Positions 38,900 through 46,849 of a DNA stretch of 50,665 nucleotides are shown here, one piece after another. Positions within the stretch are counted from its first letter, which is position 1. Each line of letters begins with the position of its first letter. The position numbers and the translations under genes are program-made. The stretch covers positions 1 through 50,665 of the forward strand of contig NZ_FOSV01000030.1 of NCBI RefSeq assembly GCF_900114375.1, in the 5' to 3' direction. This stretch comes from Methylorubrum salsuginis. GTDB lineage: Bacteria; Pseudomonadota; Alphaproteobacteria; Rhizobiales; Beijerinckiaceae. Below the pieces are notes generated by a model. The model was not told the origin of the DNA. It did no database searches and saw nothing but the letters and a program-made list of their open reading frames with translations.

Positions 38900-41800
38900 A
38901 TGGCGATCTACACGGGAAACGCTAACGCCAACACGATTCAAGGATCGCGAGCCGGCGATTACATCTCCGGCCTGAACGGCGATGACGTGCTCTACGGAAA
39001 CGACGGTCAAGACCGCTTGTACGGAGGGAACGGAAAGGATTTTCTGTTTGGAGGTCTCGGGGACGATTGGTCGTACGGCGGAAACGGTGACGACACCTTC
39101 GTTCCCTTCTGGTTCTATGATTACAACGGGACTTTCTCGGCCTCGTACGAGAAGGACACCATCGACGGCGGCTACGGGTTCGACACCGTGCAGGGGATCG
39201 TCGAGGGGCTCGTCAACACGCGCGCCGGCGCCACATGGGGCCTGACCGTCGATCTGCAGGCGCACACGCTCGACCTGCGCTACGACGATGATAGCCTGTC
39301 ATCGGAAATCCATAAATACGCAACGCTCTACAATATCGAGGGCGTCGTCGGCACGAGGATGTCGGATAGCATCAGCGGAGATGCAAACAGAAACACGTTC
39401 GAGCATGGCGAGTTCGTCGGCGCGAACGGAAACGGCGTCGTCGACATCTACGACGGGCGCGGCGGCGTCGACGGCTATTTCGCGGCGACCAGTTTTCTGA
39501 CCGGCTACAAGGTGCTGCCGGCCGGCACCGCCCCCTCCGGCGTCATGGCGCCGTTCGAGATCGCCTACGGTACCCGCGCCGCGCAACTCGCCGCGGTCTT
39601 CAATCTGCCGGCCGGCCAGCTCAAGACCGGCGACGGTGTGGCCCTCTACGAGATCTGGTACGACGCCAACAACAACAATACCTTCGATACCGGCGAGTTG
39701 CGCCAGGAACTCAACATCCTCAGAAACATCGAGCAGTACCAGGGCACGCAGTTCGACGACCGGATGTCGGGCTCGGCCAAAAACGAGATCTTTGCCGGCG
39801 GGCTCGGCAAGAACACCATCGTCGGCGGCGGCGGCCTCGATTTCGTCGATTATCACGGCATCACCGATGGCACCCTGTTCACGAACGGGCAGCATCTCGA
39901 GATCAATCTCGGGCCGGTCGGCGGCCCCGGCGCGCATTTCGTCGATGCGGACGGCGTCGAGGTCGCGAACTCGGCGATCGTGGATACCTTCCAGAACATC
40001 AGCCTGAATCAGGGCGCGATCGGCTCGGCCTTCGGCGACGAGATCAAGGGGTTCAGCAGCCTCTACGCGACGCCGACCGCCTACGGGAGCGCGACCTACA
40101 ACTTCACCGTCTTTGCCGAGGAAGGCGACGACGCCGTCCAGGGCAGTGCGGGCAACGATGTCCTCGACGGCGGCAGCGGCAACGACATCCTCGTCGGCGA
40201 CGCCCAGTGGGACATCGACCTGTCGAAGTCCCCCGCCCTCTACGCCTACGCCTTCCGCGACATCCTGATCGGCGGCGAGGGCAGCGATGTCATGGACGGC
40301 GGCATCGGCTTCGACATCGTCTCCTACCGGGATGCCAAGACCTCGATCTCCGCCGACCTGCTCTCCGGTCAGGGTGGGTTGGCGGTGATCGACGGGGCCA
40401 CCGTACCCGGCGCGGAATCGGACGGCGACCTCTACGTCAACGTCGAGGGCGTGGTCGGCTCGGGCTTCGCCGACGTGATCCGGGGCGACACCGGCGACAA
40501 CGTCTTGGAGGGCCGCGACGGCGACGACCGGTTGATCGGCTGCGACGGCAACGACACGATCTGGGGCGAGGCGGACCCGGCCTCGAAGGTGCCCGCCGGC
40601 ACCGGCGACCTGAGGCCCACCGCCGATCTCAACCCCAACGTCTGCTGCGATCCGACCGTGCCTGCGGGGGCGACGCCCGAGAAGTCCTACGACGACCGCC
40701 TCGAAGGCGGCTGCGGCAACGACGTGCTCTACGGGCAGGCCGGTCACGACGACCTGTTCGGCGAGGAGGACAACGACCGGCTCGACGGCGGCGACGGCCA
40801 GGATTGCCTCGTCGGCGGAATCGGCAACGACACCCTGATCGGCGGCCGCGACACCGACGTCCTCGAAGGCGGCGACGGCAACGACCGCCTCGACGGCGGT
40901 GCGGGCTTCGACCTGATCTTCGGCGGCACTGGAGCCGACACGGTCGATTACGGTGCCTCGGGGGCGGGCGTCACCGTCTCCCTGCTGCGCTGGTGGGAGA
41001 ACGACGGCGGCGACGCCTCCGCGGATTACATCGAATCCTTCATCGGCCTGATGACCAAGGACGGCTGCTCGGTCGATGCGGTGGCCGACGGCTCCTTCCT
41101 CGGCCTCGTGGCGGGGCTGGGCGCCGACAACGCGACGACGCAGGCCTTCACCTTCCGGCTGCCCGATGTGATCGTCGGGGTCGAGAACGTGAAGGGATCG
41201 GCCTTCGCCGACACGATCACCGGGGATGCCGGCAACAACGTCCTCGAAGGCGGCGGGGGCGCCGATACGATGATCGGCGGGATCGGCAACGACACCTACG
41301 CCGTCGACAATGCCGACGACCGGGTGGTCGAGGCGAACGGCCAAGGCACCGACACCGTGGTGTCCACCACCGGCTACACCCTCGGAGCGGGTCAATCGAT
41401 CGAGGCGCTCCAGCTCGCCGCCAGCACCGGTACGCAGGCCCTGAACCTGACCGGCAACGAATTCGCCAACATCCTGCGCGGCAATGCCGGTGCCAATGCC
41501 CTCGACGGGCGGGGCGGGGCCGATCAGATGTATGGCGGCGCCGGAAACGACGTCTATTCCATCGATAACGCCGCGGATCGGATCTTCGAGGGGGCCAACC
41601 AGGGCACGGACAGGGCCGTCGCGACCGTCAGCTATGCCCTCGCCGCCGGCCAGCAGGTCGAGGGACTGCAACTGCTCTCCTCGACCGGCACGGCGGCGCT
41701 GAACCTGACCGGCAACGAATTCGGCCAGACGCTGGTGGGCAACAACGGCGCCAACGTGCTCGACGGCAAGGGCGGCGCCGATCTGCTGCTCGGGCGGGGC

Positions 41801-42118
41801 GGCGCGGACAGCTTCGCCTTCTCCACGGCGCTCGGCACGGGCAACGTCGATCACCTCGTCGATTTCGCGACCGAGGACACGGTGCGGCTGAGCAAGAGCG
41901 TCTTCTCGGCCCTATCGGCCGGATCGCTCGCCGCCGCGGCGTTCAAGGATCTGAGCGTGGCGGGTGCGAAGGTCGATGCCGACGACCGTATCCTCTACGA
42001 CAAGAAGACGGGCGCCCTGTCCTACGATGCGGACGGCAGTGGCTCGAAGGCGGCGGTCCAGTTCGCGATCATCGATACCAAGGTGGCGCTGACGGCGGCC
42101 GATGTCTTCGTGGTCTGA
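38900..42118 (+). CDS. Large RTX calcium-binding protein
   Basis: 1072 residues, very acidic, no Sec signal. It begins MAIYTGNANANTIQGSRAGD, with RTX nonapeptides right at the N-terminus (LYGNDGQDRLYGGNGKDFLF), a less repetitive stretch ~75-330, then many Gly/Asp blocks (~410-460, 535-560, 600-690, 780-800, 870-890, 960-980). An unusual Cys-containing segment (PNVCCDPTVPAG) and four other Cys-bearing spots (GCDGND, EGGCGND, GQDCLVG, KDGCSVD) stand out for an RTX protein. The last ~150 residues match the RTX protein at 31112. ATG 38900 has GAGGGG nine bases upstream; earlier in-frame starts lack family sequence. It is probably exported by a type I system encoded elsewhere and binds Ca outside the cell. 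Function unknown: adhesion or matrix is likely. Confidence 0.87.
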   Translation: MAIYTGNANANTIQGSRAGDYISGLNGDDVLYGNDGQDRLYGGNGKDFLFGGLGDDWSYGGNGDDTFVPFWFYDYNGTFSASYEKDTIDGGYGFDTVQGIVEGLVNTRAGATWGLTVDLQAHTLDLRYDDDSLSSEIHKYATLYNIEGVVGTRMSDSISGDANRNTFEHGEFVGANGNGVVDIYDGRGGVDGYFAATSFLTGYKVLPAGTAPSGVMAPFEIAYGTRAAQLAAVFNLPAGQLKTGDGVALYEIWYDANNNNTFDTGELRQELNILRNIEQYQGTQFDDRMSGSAKNEIFAGGLGKNTIVGGGGLDFVDYHGITDGTLFTNGQHLEINLGPVGGPGAHFVDADGVEVANSAIVDTFQNISLNQGAIGSAFGDEIKGFSSLYATPTAYGSATYNFTVFAEEGDDAVQGSAGNDVLDGGSGNDILVGDAQWDIDLSKSPALYAYAFRDILIGGEGSDVMDGGIGFDIVSYRDAKTSISADLLSGQGGLAVIDGATVPGAESDGDLYVNVEGVVGSGFADVIRGDTGDNVLEGRDGDDRLIGCDGNDTIWGEADPASKVPAGTGDLRPTADLNPNVCCDPTVPAGATPEKSYDDRLEGGCGNDVLYGQAGHDDLFGEEDNDRLDGGDGQDCLVGGIGNDTLIGGRDTDVLEGGDGNDRLDGGAGFDLIFGGTGADTVDYGASGAGVTVSLLRWWENDGGDASADYIESFIGLMTKDGCSVDAVADGSFLGLVAGLGADNATTQAFTFRLPDVIVGVENVKGSAFADTITGDAGNNVLEGGGGADTMIGGIGNDTYAVDNADDRVVEANGQGTDTVVSTTGYTLGAGQSIEALQLAASTGTQALNLTGNEFANILRGNAGANALDGRGGADQMYGGAGNDVYSIDNAADRIFEGANQGTDRAVATVSYALAAGQQVEGLQLLSSTGTAALNLTGNEFGQTLVGNNGANVLDGKGGADLLLGRGGADSFAFSTALGTGNVDHLVDFATEDTVRLSKSVFSALSAGSLAAAAFKDLSVAGAKVDADDRILYDKKTGALSYDADGSGSKAAVQFAIIDTKVALTAADVFVV

Positions 42119-42248
42119 AAGCGTGGAAGGTGTGTTCCGAGGAATGCCCCTCACCCATGCCCCTGACCCATACCCGGGATCGACGGGCTCGGAAGGACGG
42201 CGCGGACACGCTCCCGGCCCCGTGCCGGACGCGCCGCGCGGTCGGGCC

Positions 42249-42308
42249 GATTTCATGATGCACATGATCGATGCGCATTATGAAATCAGCCCATTTGATT
42301 CATGGGCT
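42249..42308. promoter_or_regulatory. Twin palindromes between RTX and small secreted protein genes
   Basis: Two adjacent inverted repeats. GATTTCATGATGC (42249-42261) pairs with GCATTATGAAATC (42275-42287) with one mismatch. AGCCCAT (42288-42294) pairs perfectly with ATGGGCT (42302-42308). They lie 130 bases after the RTX stop and 69 bases before the next start. They could be terminators, operators or a dispersed REP unit. Confidence 0.5.
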
Positions 42309-42376
42309 CGACATCAGCACATTCGGTCTCACGAAGCGACGGGGGGCCCGCCGCGAAAACCGAAAAAGAGGCTGAC

Positions 42377-42625
42377 ATGTCCAAGCAGATCGTCGCGCGC
42401 ACCGTCACCGGCCTCGCGCTGACCCTCCTGACCACCGCCGCCTTCGCGGGCGAGCCGGGCCGCATCGACAACGCCAAGACGGTCGGCGCGCTGACCCTGG
42501 AGACCCAGGGTCTCGCCACCGACACCGGCTCGGTGCACCGCCAGGGCGGCTACGCCCTGCCCGGCGCCGTTCAGTGGAAGGTCCCGGCCACCGACGACCG
42601 CATCAAGCAGGCCGCCGCGTTCTGA
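42377..42625 (+). CDS. Small secreted hypothetical protein
   Basis: 82 residues. A clear signal peptide (MSKQIVARTVTGLALTLLTT, then AAFA) with predicted cleavage after AFA gives a mature peptide of about 58 residues beginning GEPGRIDNAKTVG. The family is not recognised. AGAGG precedes ATG 42377. It is alone between the RTX gene and a broken transposase. A periplasmic or secreted role is inferred from the signal only. Confidence 0.6.
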   Translation: MSKQIVARTVTGLALTLLTTAAFAGEPGRIDNAKTVGALTLETQGLATDTGSVHRQGGYALPGAVQWKVPATDDRIKQAAAF

Positions 42626-42923
42626 GCGGGTTCGAAAAAGGGAACGGCCACGGAAGCCGGAGGAAGGGGCTGCCTCCCTCCGGCTTCCCCGTTGCGGCCG
42701 AGTCCGCGGCATCGAGACGCTCGCCGAATGCGCGGCTTGCCCGGAGCTGTCTGTCGGCGCTCTGCTAGGACCATGCGCGGGGCGCCGACCGTCCCGGAAT
42801 GGGGCTGCAACGCCCGTCGTCATCTCGGTCGGCGCTCCGCTTCCCTTGCCACGCGTTATGAGTTGCCTGGGCCCCTCCGCCAACCGTGAACGGGTCGGAC
42901 GCTAGGATTCGCCCTCCGCGGCG

Positions 42924-43395
42924 GTTCTGGACAGTCAAAGCATCAAGACCGCCGAGAGTGGCGGGCCGCGCGACTACGATGCCGGCAAGAAGGTGAAGGG
43001 CCGCAAGCGCCAAGCTCTGGTCGATACGGACGGGCGCGCCCTCGTCCTCGATCCGCAGCCCGCCGATGTGCAGGATCGCGACGGGGCGGTGCCGGTGCTG
43101 AGACTGTCACGGCGTACGTTTCCCCTTATCACCAAGGCGTCCGCCGATGCGGGTCACGCGGGCGATCGACCTGCGACCGCCACGAGCATTGATATCGAGA
43201 TCGTGCGCAAGCCGCCGGGACAGGTCGGCTTCGCCGTCCATCCGCGCCGCCGGGGCCGTCGAGCGTTTCTTCGCCTGGATCGGCCGCAACCGCCGCCTCT
43301 GGAAGGACCCGGAGGCGACCCTGGCTTCGGCGCAGGCCCTCCTCTACGCGGCCGCCGTCATGATCCTCGTCCGACGCCTCGGACGAGGATCATGA
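42924..43395 (+). pseudogene. IS5-family transposase remnant
   Basis: Frame one encodes DSQSIKTAESGGPRDYDAGK, KVKGRKRQALVDTDGRALVL and GDRPATATSIDIEIVRKPPG. After a frameshift near 43245 a second frame encodes VERFFAWIGRNRRLWKDPEA and QALLYAAAVMILVRRL before TGA 43393. This is the C-terminal two thirds of an IS5-family DDE transposase (D in the QSIKT region and TDG, E in VERFFAW). The N-terminal part is missing, so it is inactive. It is different from the fragment at 193-410. Confidence 0.75.
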
Positions 43396-44157
43396 TTTAT
43401 CGGACGGACTCTGAGCCTGCACGAAGTCGAAGCTCCCGACGTGATGGCCGCGACCCGCAGCGTGGCGGTGAGCGAGCTGACGACGCTGACTGGCCGTACC
43501 GATATCTGGGCAGTCGCTACCGATTTGATCGCACAGCGCCCCTCCTCGGCTGAGCCTACAATCCTTGGCGCGTGCCGAGCACCAGTTTTACAGCAGCGAT
43601 TGGAACAAGGACCGAGATCATGGCAGTTCCGCTCGAATGTCAGATCATGGAGCGCTACCGCCGCTGAAAGGCGAGCCGATCTCTGCGGCTCGTGGGATTC
43701 AGGATGCTGCAATATTGAAACCCATATGGTGCCAATCAGAAGCGAGGATAGATGCATGAAGGGCGCCCTTTTCAATCAGAAAACATTTTTATTTCGGTGA
43801 ATCGGTTGGAATTAATGGATATTATTTTGGGTACCTATTTTGAAAACTAAATCATAATTGTTAACTAAAACGACCGGGAGGGCGGCAAGGCTGCAATATG
43901 ATGCATAATTCATATGGAGCACGCTATAACGGCACTCTTTTCATATTCTTCACAGCCTCAGAAAAAATTCCGAAATTATGGGCAGCTTTTGCGTATTGCA
44001 GCCCTACTTTCAGAGGTTGACGGAAACATATGTTGCGACGTAAATCGAGGCGGGCAGTAAATTATGGTTCATCGGGACTGTCGCGCGGTAGACTGCTCGC
44101 CTTTGACCGCATATCCGCCCATGTGCTCATTCAATCATTTCAACGTTGCGTGATACT
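43396..44157. other. Gene-poor stretch, AT-rich from about 43780
   Basis: No reading frame here has a recognisable domain. Bases 43780-44060 are strikingly AT-rich relative to the rest of the window. The stretch may be residual DNA of an insertion beyond the IS5 remnant, or the promoter region of the small gene at 44158. Confidence 0.4.
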
Positions 44158-44355
44158 GTGTCTGAAAAAGATAAAATTGACATGTTTTCGGCCGTACGCA
44201 TTGTGAGCGCATCGTTGATCGATGGTGGAAGGACAATGGCTATTCGTATCAGGAAATCTGATGCAAATGAGGCATTGATTCTTCTTTCTCCAAAAGATGC
44301 AGAAGATTTGAAGGTGCGTATTTCCGAGGCACTTTCCGATCCTAGTCCTCCATAA
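44158..44355 (+). CDS. Small hypothetical protein
   Basis: 65 residues from GTG 44158 (TTG 44146 is an alternative). It reads MSEKDKIDMFSAVRIVSASL, later MAIRIRKSDANEALILLSPK and DAEDLKVRISEAL. The balanced composition with alternating hydrophobic and charged residues looks like a real small protein. An internal ATG before AIRIRKSD could also be the start. No family is recognised. It lies in an AT-rich patch between IS debris and the formate dehydrogenase operon. Confidence 0.4.
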   Translation: MSEKDKIDMFSAVRIVSASLIDGGRTMAIRIRKSDANEALILLSPKDAEDLKVRISEALSDPSPP

Positions 44356-44698
44356 GTAAATTATTGATCCGAATTAGTATGAAATATTTTTCGATATATA
44401 CCTGTCGGGCGTGCCTACACAGCAATAAATTTATGTAATGTGCTTGATTGAAATAGATTTTTTCCTTAAGATGTGGCGTGCGCTGTAATGTAAGTACGTC
44501 CGGATACATGAAGCTCTCCAATGAGATGCATGCAAGGGCCGGACTGATGGATGCGCGAGACGCTGGCGGGGTATGCCTCAGATGCAGTTTGAAATGATCC
44601 CAGTTCGGCATACACATGCATTATATCGCAGATTGATGTGATGCCGGCATGGACGGGTTCGAAATGCGTCGCTTCCTCCCCCAGGGATCCCGGTAAGA
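44356..44698. other. Intergenic, AT-rich, nothing recognised
   Basis: This stretch contains a 91-residue minus-strand open frame (44342-44617) without family features or good start context, which I reject. The promoter of the small acidic gene and possibly of the fdh1 operon is expected towards the right end. Confidence 0.4.
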
Positions 44699-45007
44699 AT
44701 GTCGATGGATGCCAGCCGACTGGCGAGCGCAGCCGCGGAGGCTTACGCCGCCGAGGCGAAGCCGCCGCTCACGGAGGAATTGGTCGCTCAGGTGCGGGAC
44801 GCCCTGCTGGCGGCCATCGAGGAACCGGGCGCCGCTGCGGAGACGGACCGGCTTGACCGGTTGAACGCCGCGCTCGACGCGTTCGAGACGGAGCTCGACG
44901 CGGTGGTCGGGCCGCGGATCGCCTCGCTCGACGCGGCCTCGGCCGAGGTCACGACCCGGCATCGCTCGGAAGCCGGTCAGCCCCTGCGGGCCTTCGGCGG
45001 GCAGTAA
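44699..45007 (+). CDS. Small acidic alpha-helical protein ahead of fdh1B
   Basis: 102 residues, starting MSMDASRLASAAAEAYAAEA. It is rich in Ala, Glu, Asp and Leu with an even helical pattern (ELVAQVRDALLAAIEEPGAA, RLDRLNAALDAFETELDAVV), so probably a helical bundle or coiled coil. No family is recognised. GGTAAG precedes the ATG. It is co-directional with fdh1B and ends 59 bases before it, so it may be co-transcribed. Involvement in formate dehydrogenase assembly or regulation is possible but unsupported by motifs. Confidence 0.6.
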   Translation: MSMDASRLASAAAEAYAAEAKPPLTEELVAQVRDALLAAIEEPGAAAETDRLDRLNAALDAFETELDAVVGPRIASLDAASAEVTTRHRSEAGQPLRAFGGQ

Positions 45008-45066
45008 GCCCCCTCGCCGGCAGCATCACGCCCCCTTTGCCCATCACGTTGAAAACAGGTCGCGCC

Positions 45067-46785
45067 ATGAGTGAGGATACGGGGACCGTCCGGCGCTTTG
45101 CGCATCCGGGCCGTGGCCGCAACGTCGCCCGCGCCGTGCCGAAGGGTCGTCAGGTCGATCCGCAGGCCAAGGTCGAGATCGAGGGCCTGCTCGGCACCCG
45201 CTCGCGCCAGCGCGACCTGCTGATCGAGCACCTGCATCTGGTGCAGGACACCTACGGCCAGATCAGCGCCGACCATCTCGCCGCGCTCGCCGACGAGATG
45301 AGCCTCGCCTTCGCCGAGGTGTTCGAGACCGCGACCTTCTACGCGCATTTCGACGTGGTGAAGGAAGGGGAAGCCGACATCCCGCGCCTGACGGTCCGGG
45401 TCTGCGACAGCATCACCTGCGCGATGTTCGGCGCCGACGAACTGGTCGAGACGCTGCAGCGCGAACTCGCCTCCGACGCGGTGCGCGTCGTGCGCGCCCC
45501 CTGCGTCGGCCTGTGCGACCACGCGCCCGCGGTCGAGGTCGGCCACAACTTCCTGCACAAGGCCGATCTCGCCTCCGTCCGCGCGGCGGTCGAGGCCGAG
45601 GACACTCACGCCCACATCCCGGAATACGTCGATTACGACGCCTATCGGGCGGGCGGCGGCTACGCCGTGCTGGAGCGGCTGCGCAGCGGCGACATGCCCG
45701 TCGATGACGTGCTGAAGGTGCTCGACGACGGCGGCCTGCGGGGCCTCGGCGGCGCCGGCTTCCCGACGGGGCGCAAGTGGCGTTCCGTGCGCGGCGAGCC
45801 GGGGCCCCGCCTCATGGCGGTCAACGGCGACGAGGGCGAGCCCGGCACGTTCAAGGACCAGCTCTACCTCAACACCGATCCGCACCGCTTCCTCGAGGGC
45901 ATGCTGATCGGCGCCCACGTGGTCGAGGCGAGCGACGTCTACATCTACCTGCGCGACGAGTACCCGATTGCCCGCGAGATCCTGACCCGCGAGATCGCCA
46001 AGCTCCCCGAAGGCGGCACCCGCATCCACCTGCGACGGGGCGCGGGCGCCTATATCTGCGGCGAGGAATCCTCGCTGATCGAGTCGCTCGAAGGCAAGCG
46101 CGGCCTGCCGCGGCACAAGCCGCCCTTCCCGTTCCAAGTGGGCCTGTTCAACCGCCCGACCTTGATCAACAACATCGAGACCCTGTTCTGGGTGCGCGAC
46201 CTGATCGAGCGCGGCGCCGAGTGGTGGAAGAGCCACGGCCGCAACGGCCGCGTGGGCCTGCGCTCCTACTCGGTCTCGGGCCGGGTCAAGGAGCCGGGGG
46301 TGAAGCTGGCGCCGGCCGGCCTGACGATCCAGGAACTGATCGACGAATATTGCGGCGGCATGTCGGACGGACACACCTTCGCGGCCTACCTGCCGGGCGG
46401 TGCGTCGGGCGGCATCCTGCCGGCCTCCATGAACGACATCCCGCTCGATTTCGGCACGCTGGAGAAATACGGCTGCTTCATCGGCTCGGCCGCGGTCGTG
46501 GTCCTGTCGGATCACGACGACGTGCGCGGCGCCGCGCTGAACCTGATGCGGTTCTTCGAGGACGAGTCGTGCGGCCAGTGCACGCCCTGCCGCTCGGGCA
46601 CCCAGAAGGCCCGCATGCTGATGGAGAACGGCGTGTGGGACACCGAACTCCTCGGCGACCTCGCGCAGTGCATGCGCGACGCCTCGATCTGCGGTCTCGG
46701 ACAGGCGGCCTCGAACCCCGTCAGCTCCGTGATCAAGTATTTCCCGGATCTCTTTCCGGCGCCGCGGGCCGTGGCGGCCGAGTGA
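45067..46785 (+). CDS. fdh1B: NAD-dependent formate dehydrogenase beta subunit (fused NuoE/NuoF type)
   Basis: 572 residues. The N-terminal NuoE-like domain carries a [2Fe-2S] site at Cys113, Cys118, Cys146 and Cys150. The C-terminal NuoF-like domain has the FMN motif GLGGAGFPTGRKW near 225, the NADH loop CGEESSLIESLEGKRG near 340, and the [4Fe-4S] motif ESCGQCTPCRSGT near 503 with the distal Cys in CGLGQ. It takes electrons from the catalytic subunit and reduces NAD+ in the cytoplasm. ATG 45067 starts MSEDTGTVRRFAHPGRG; an in-frame TTG/ATG 30 bases earlier adds no family sequence. Fusion of NuoE and NuoF in one chain is the arrangement of M. extorquens FDH1. The catalytic gene follows after 64 bases. 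Confidence 0.92.
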   Translation: MSEDTGTVRRFAHPGRGRNVARAVPKGRQVDPQAKVEIEGLLGTRSRQRDLLIEHLHLVQDTYGQISADHLAALADEMSLAFAEVFETATFYAHFDVVKEGEADIPRLTVRVCDSITCAMFGADELVETLQRELASDAVRVVRAPCVGLCDHAPAVEVGHNFLHKADLASVRAAVEAEDTHAHIPEYVDYDAYRAGGGYAVLERLRSGDMPVDDVLKVLDDGGLRGLGGAGFPTGRKWRSVRGEPGPRLMAVNGDEGEPGTFKDQLYLNTDPHRFLEGMLIGAHVVEASDVYIYLRDEYPIAREILTREIAKLPEGGTRIHLRRGAGAYICGEESSLIESLEGKRGLPRHKPPFPFQVGLFNRPTLINNIETLFWVRDLIERGAEWWKSHGRNGRVGLRSYSVSGRVKEPGVKLAPAGLTIQELIDEYCGGMSDGHTFAAYLPGGASGGILPASMNDIPLDFGTLEKYGCFIGSAAVVVLSDHDDVRGAALNLMRFFEDESCGQCTPCRSGTQKARMLMENGVWDTELLGDLAQCMRDASICGLGQAASNPVSSVIKYFPDLFPAPRAVAAE

Positions 46786-46849
46786 CGCCCGTTCCCCTTA
46801 CTATCCCGATACCGACGCCCCCGACGAAGCCAGAGCCTGGAGCGGACGC

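Noticed and set aside
39299..41854. Minus-strand open frame of 851 residues
   Set aside because: It is antisense to the RTX repeats; its repetitive pattern mirrors the RTX nonapeptides.
43441..43800. 119-residue plus-strand frame after the IS5 remnant
   Set aside because: It has no recognisable motif, and its composition does not look like a folded protein.
44342..44617. 91-residue minus-strand frame in AT-rich DNA
   Set aside because: It has no domain and no convincing ribosome-binding site.
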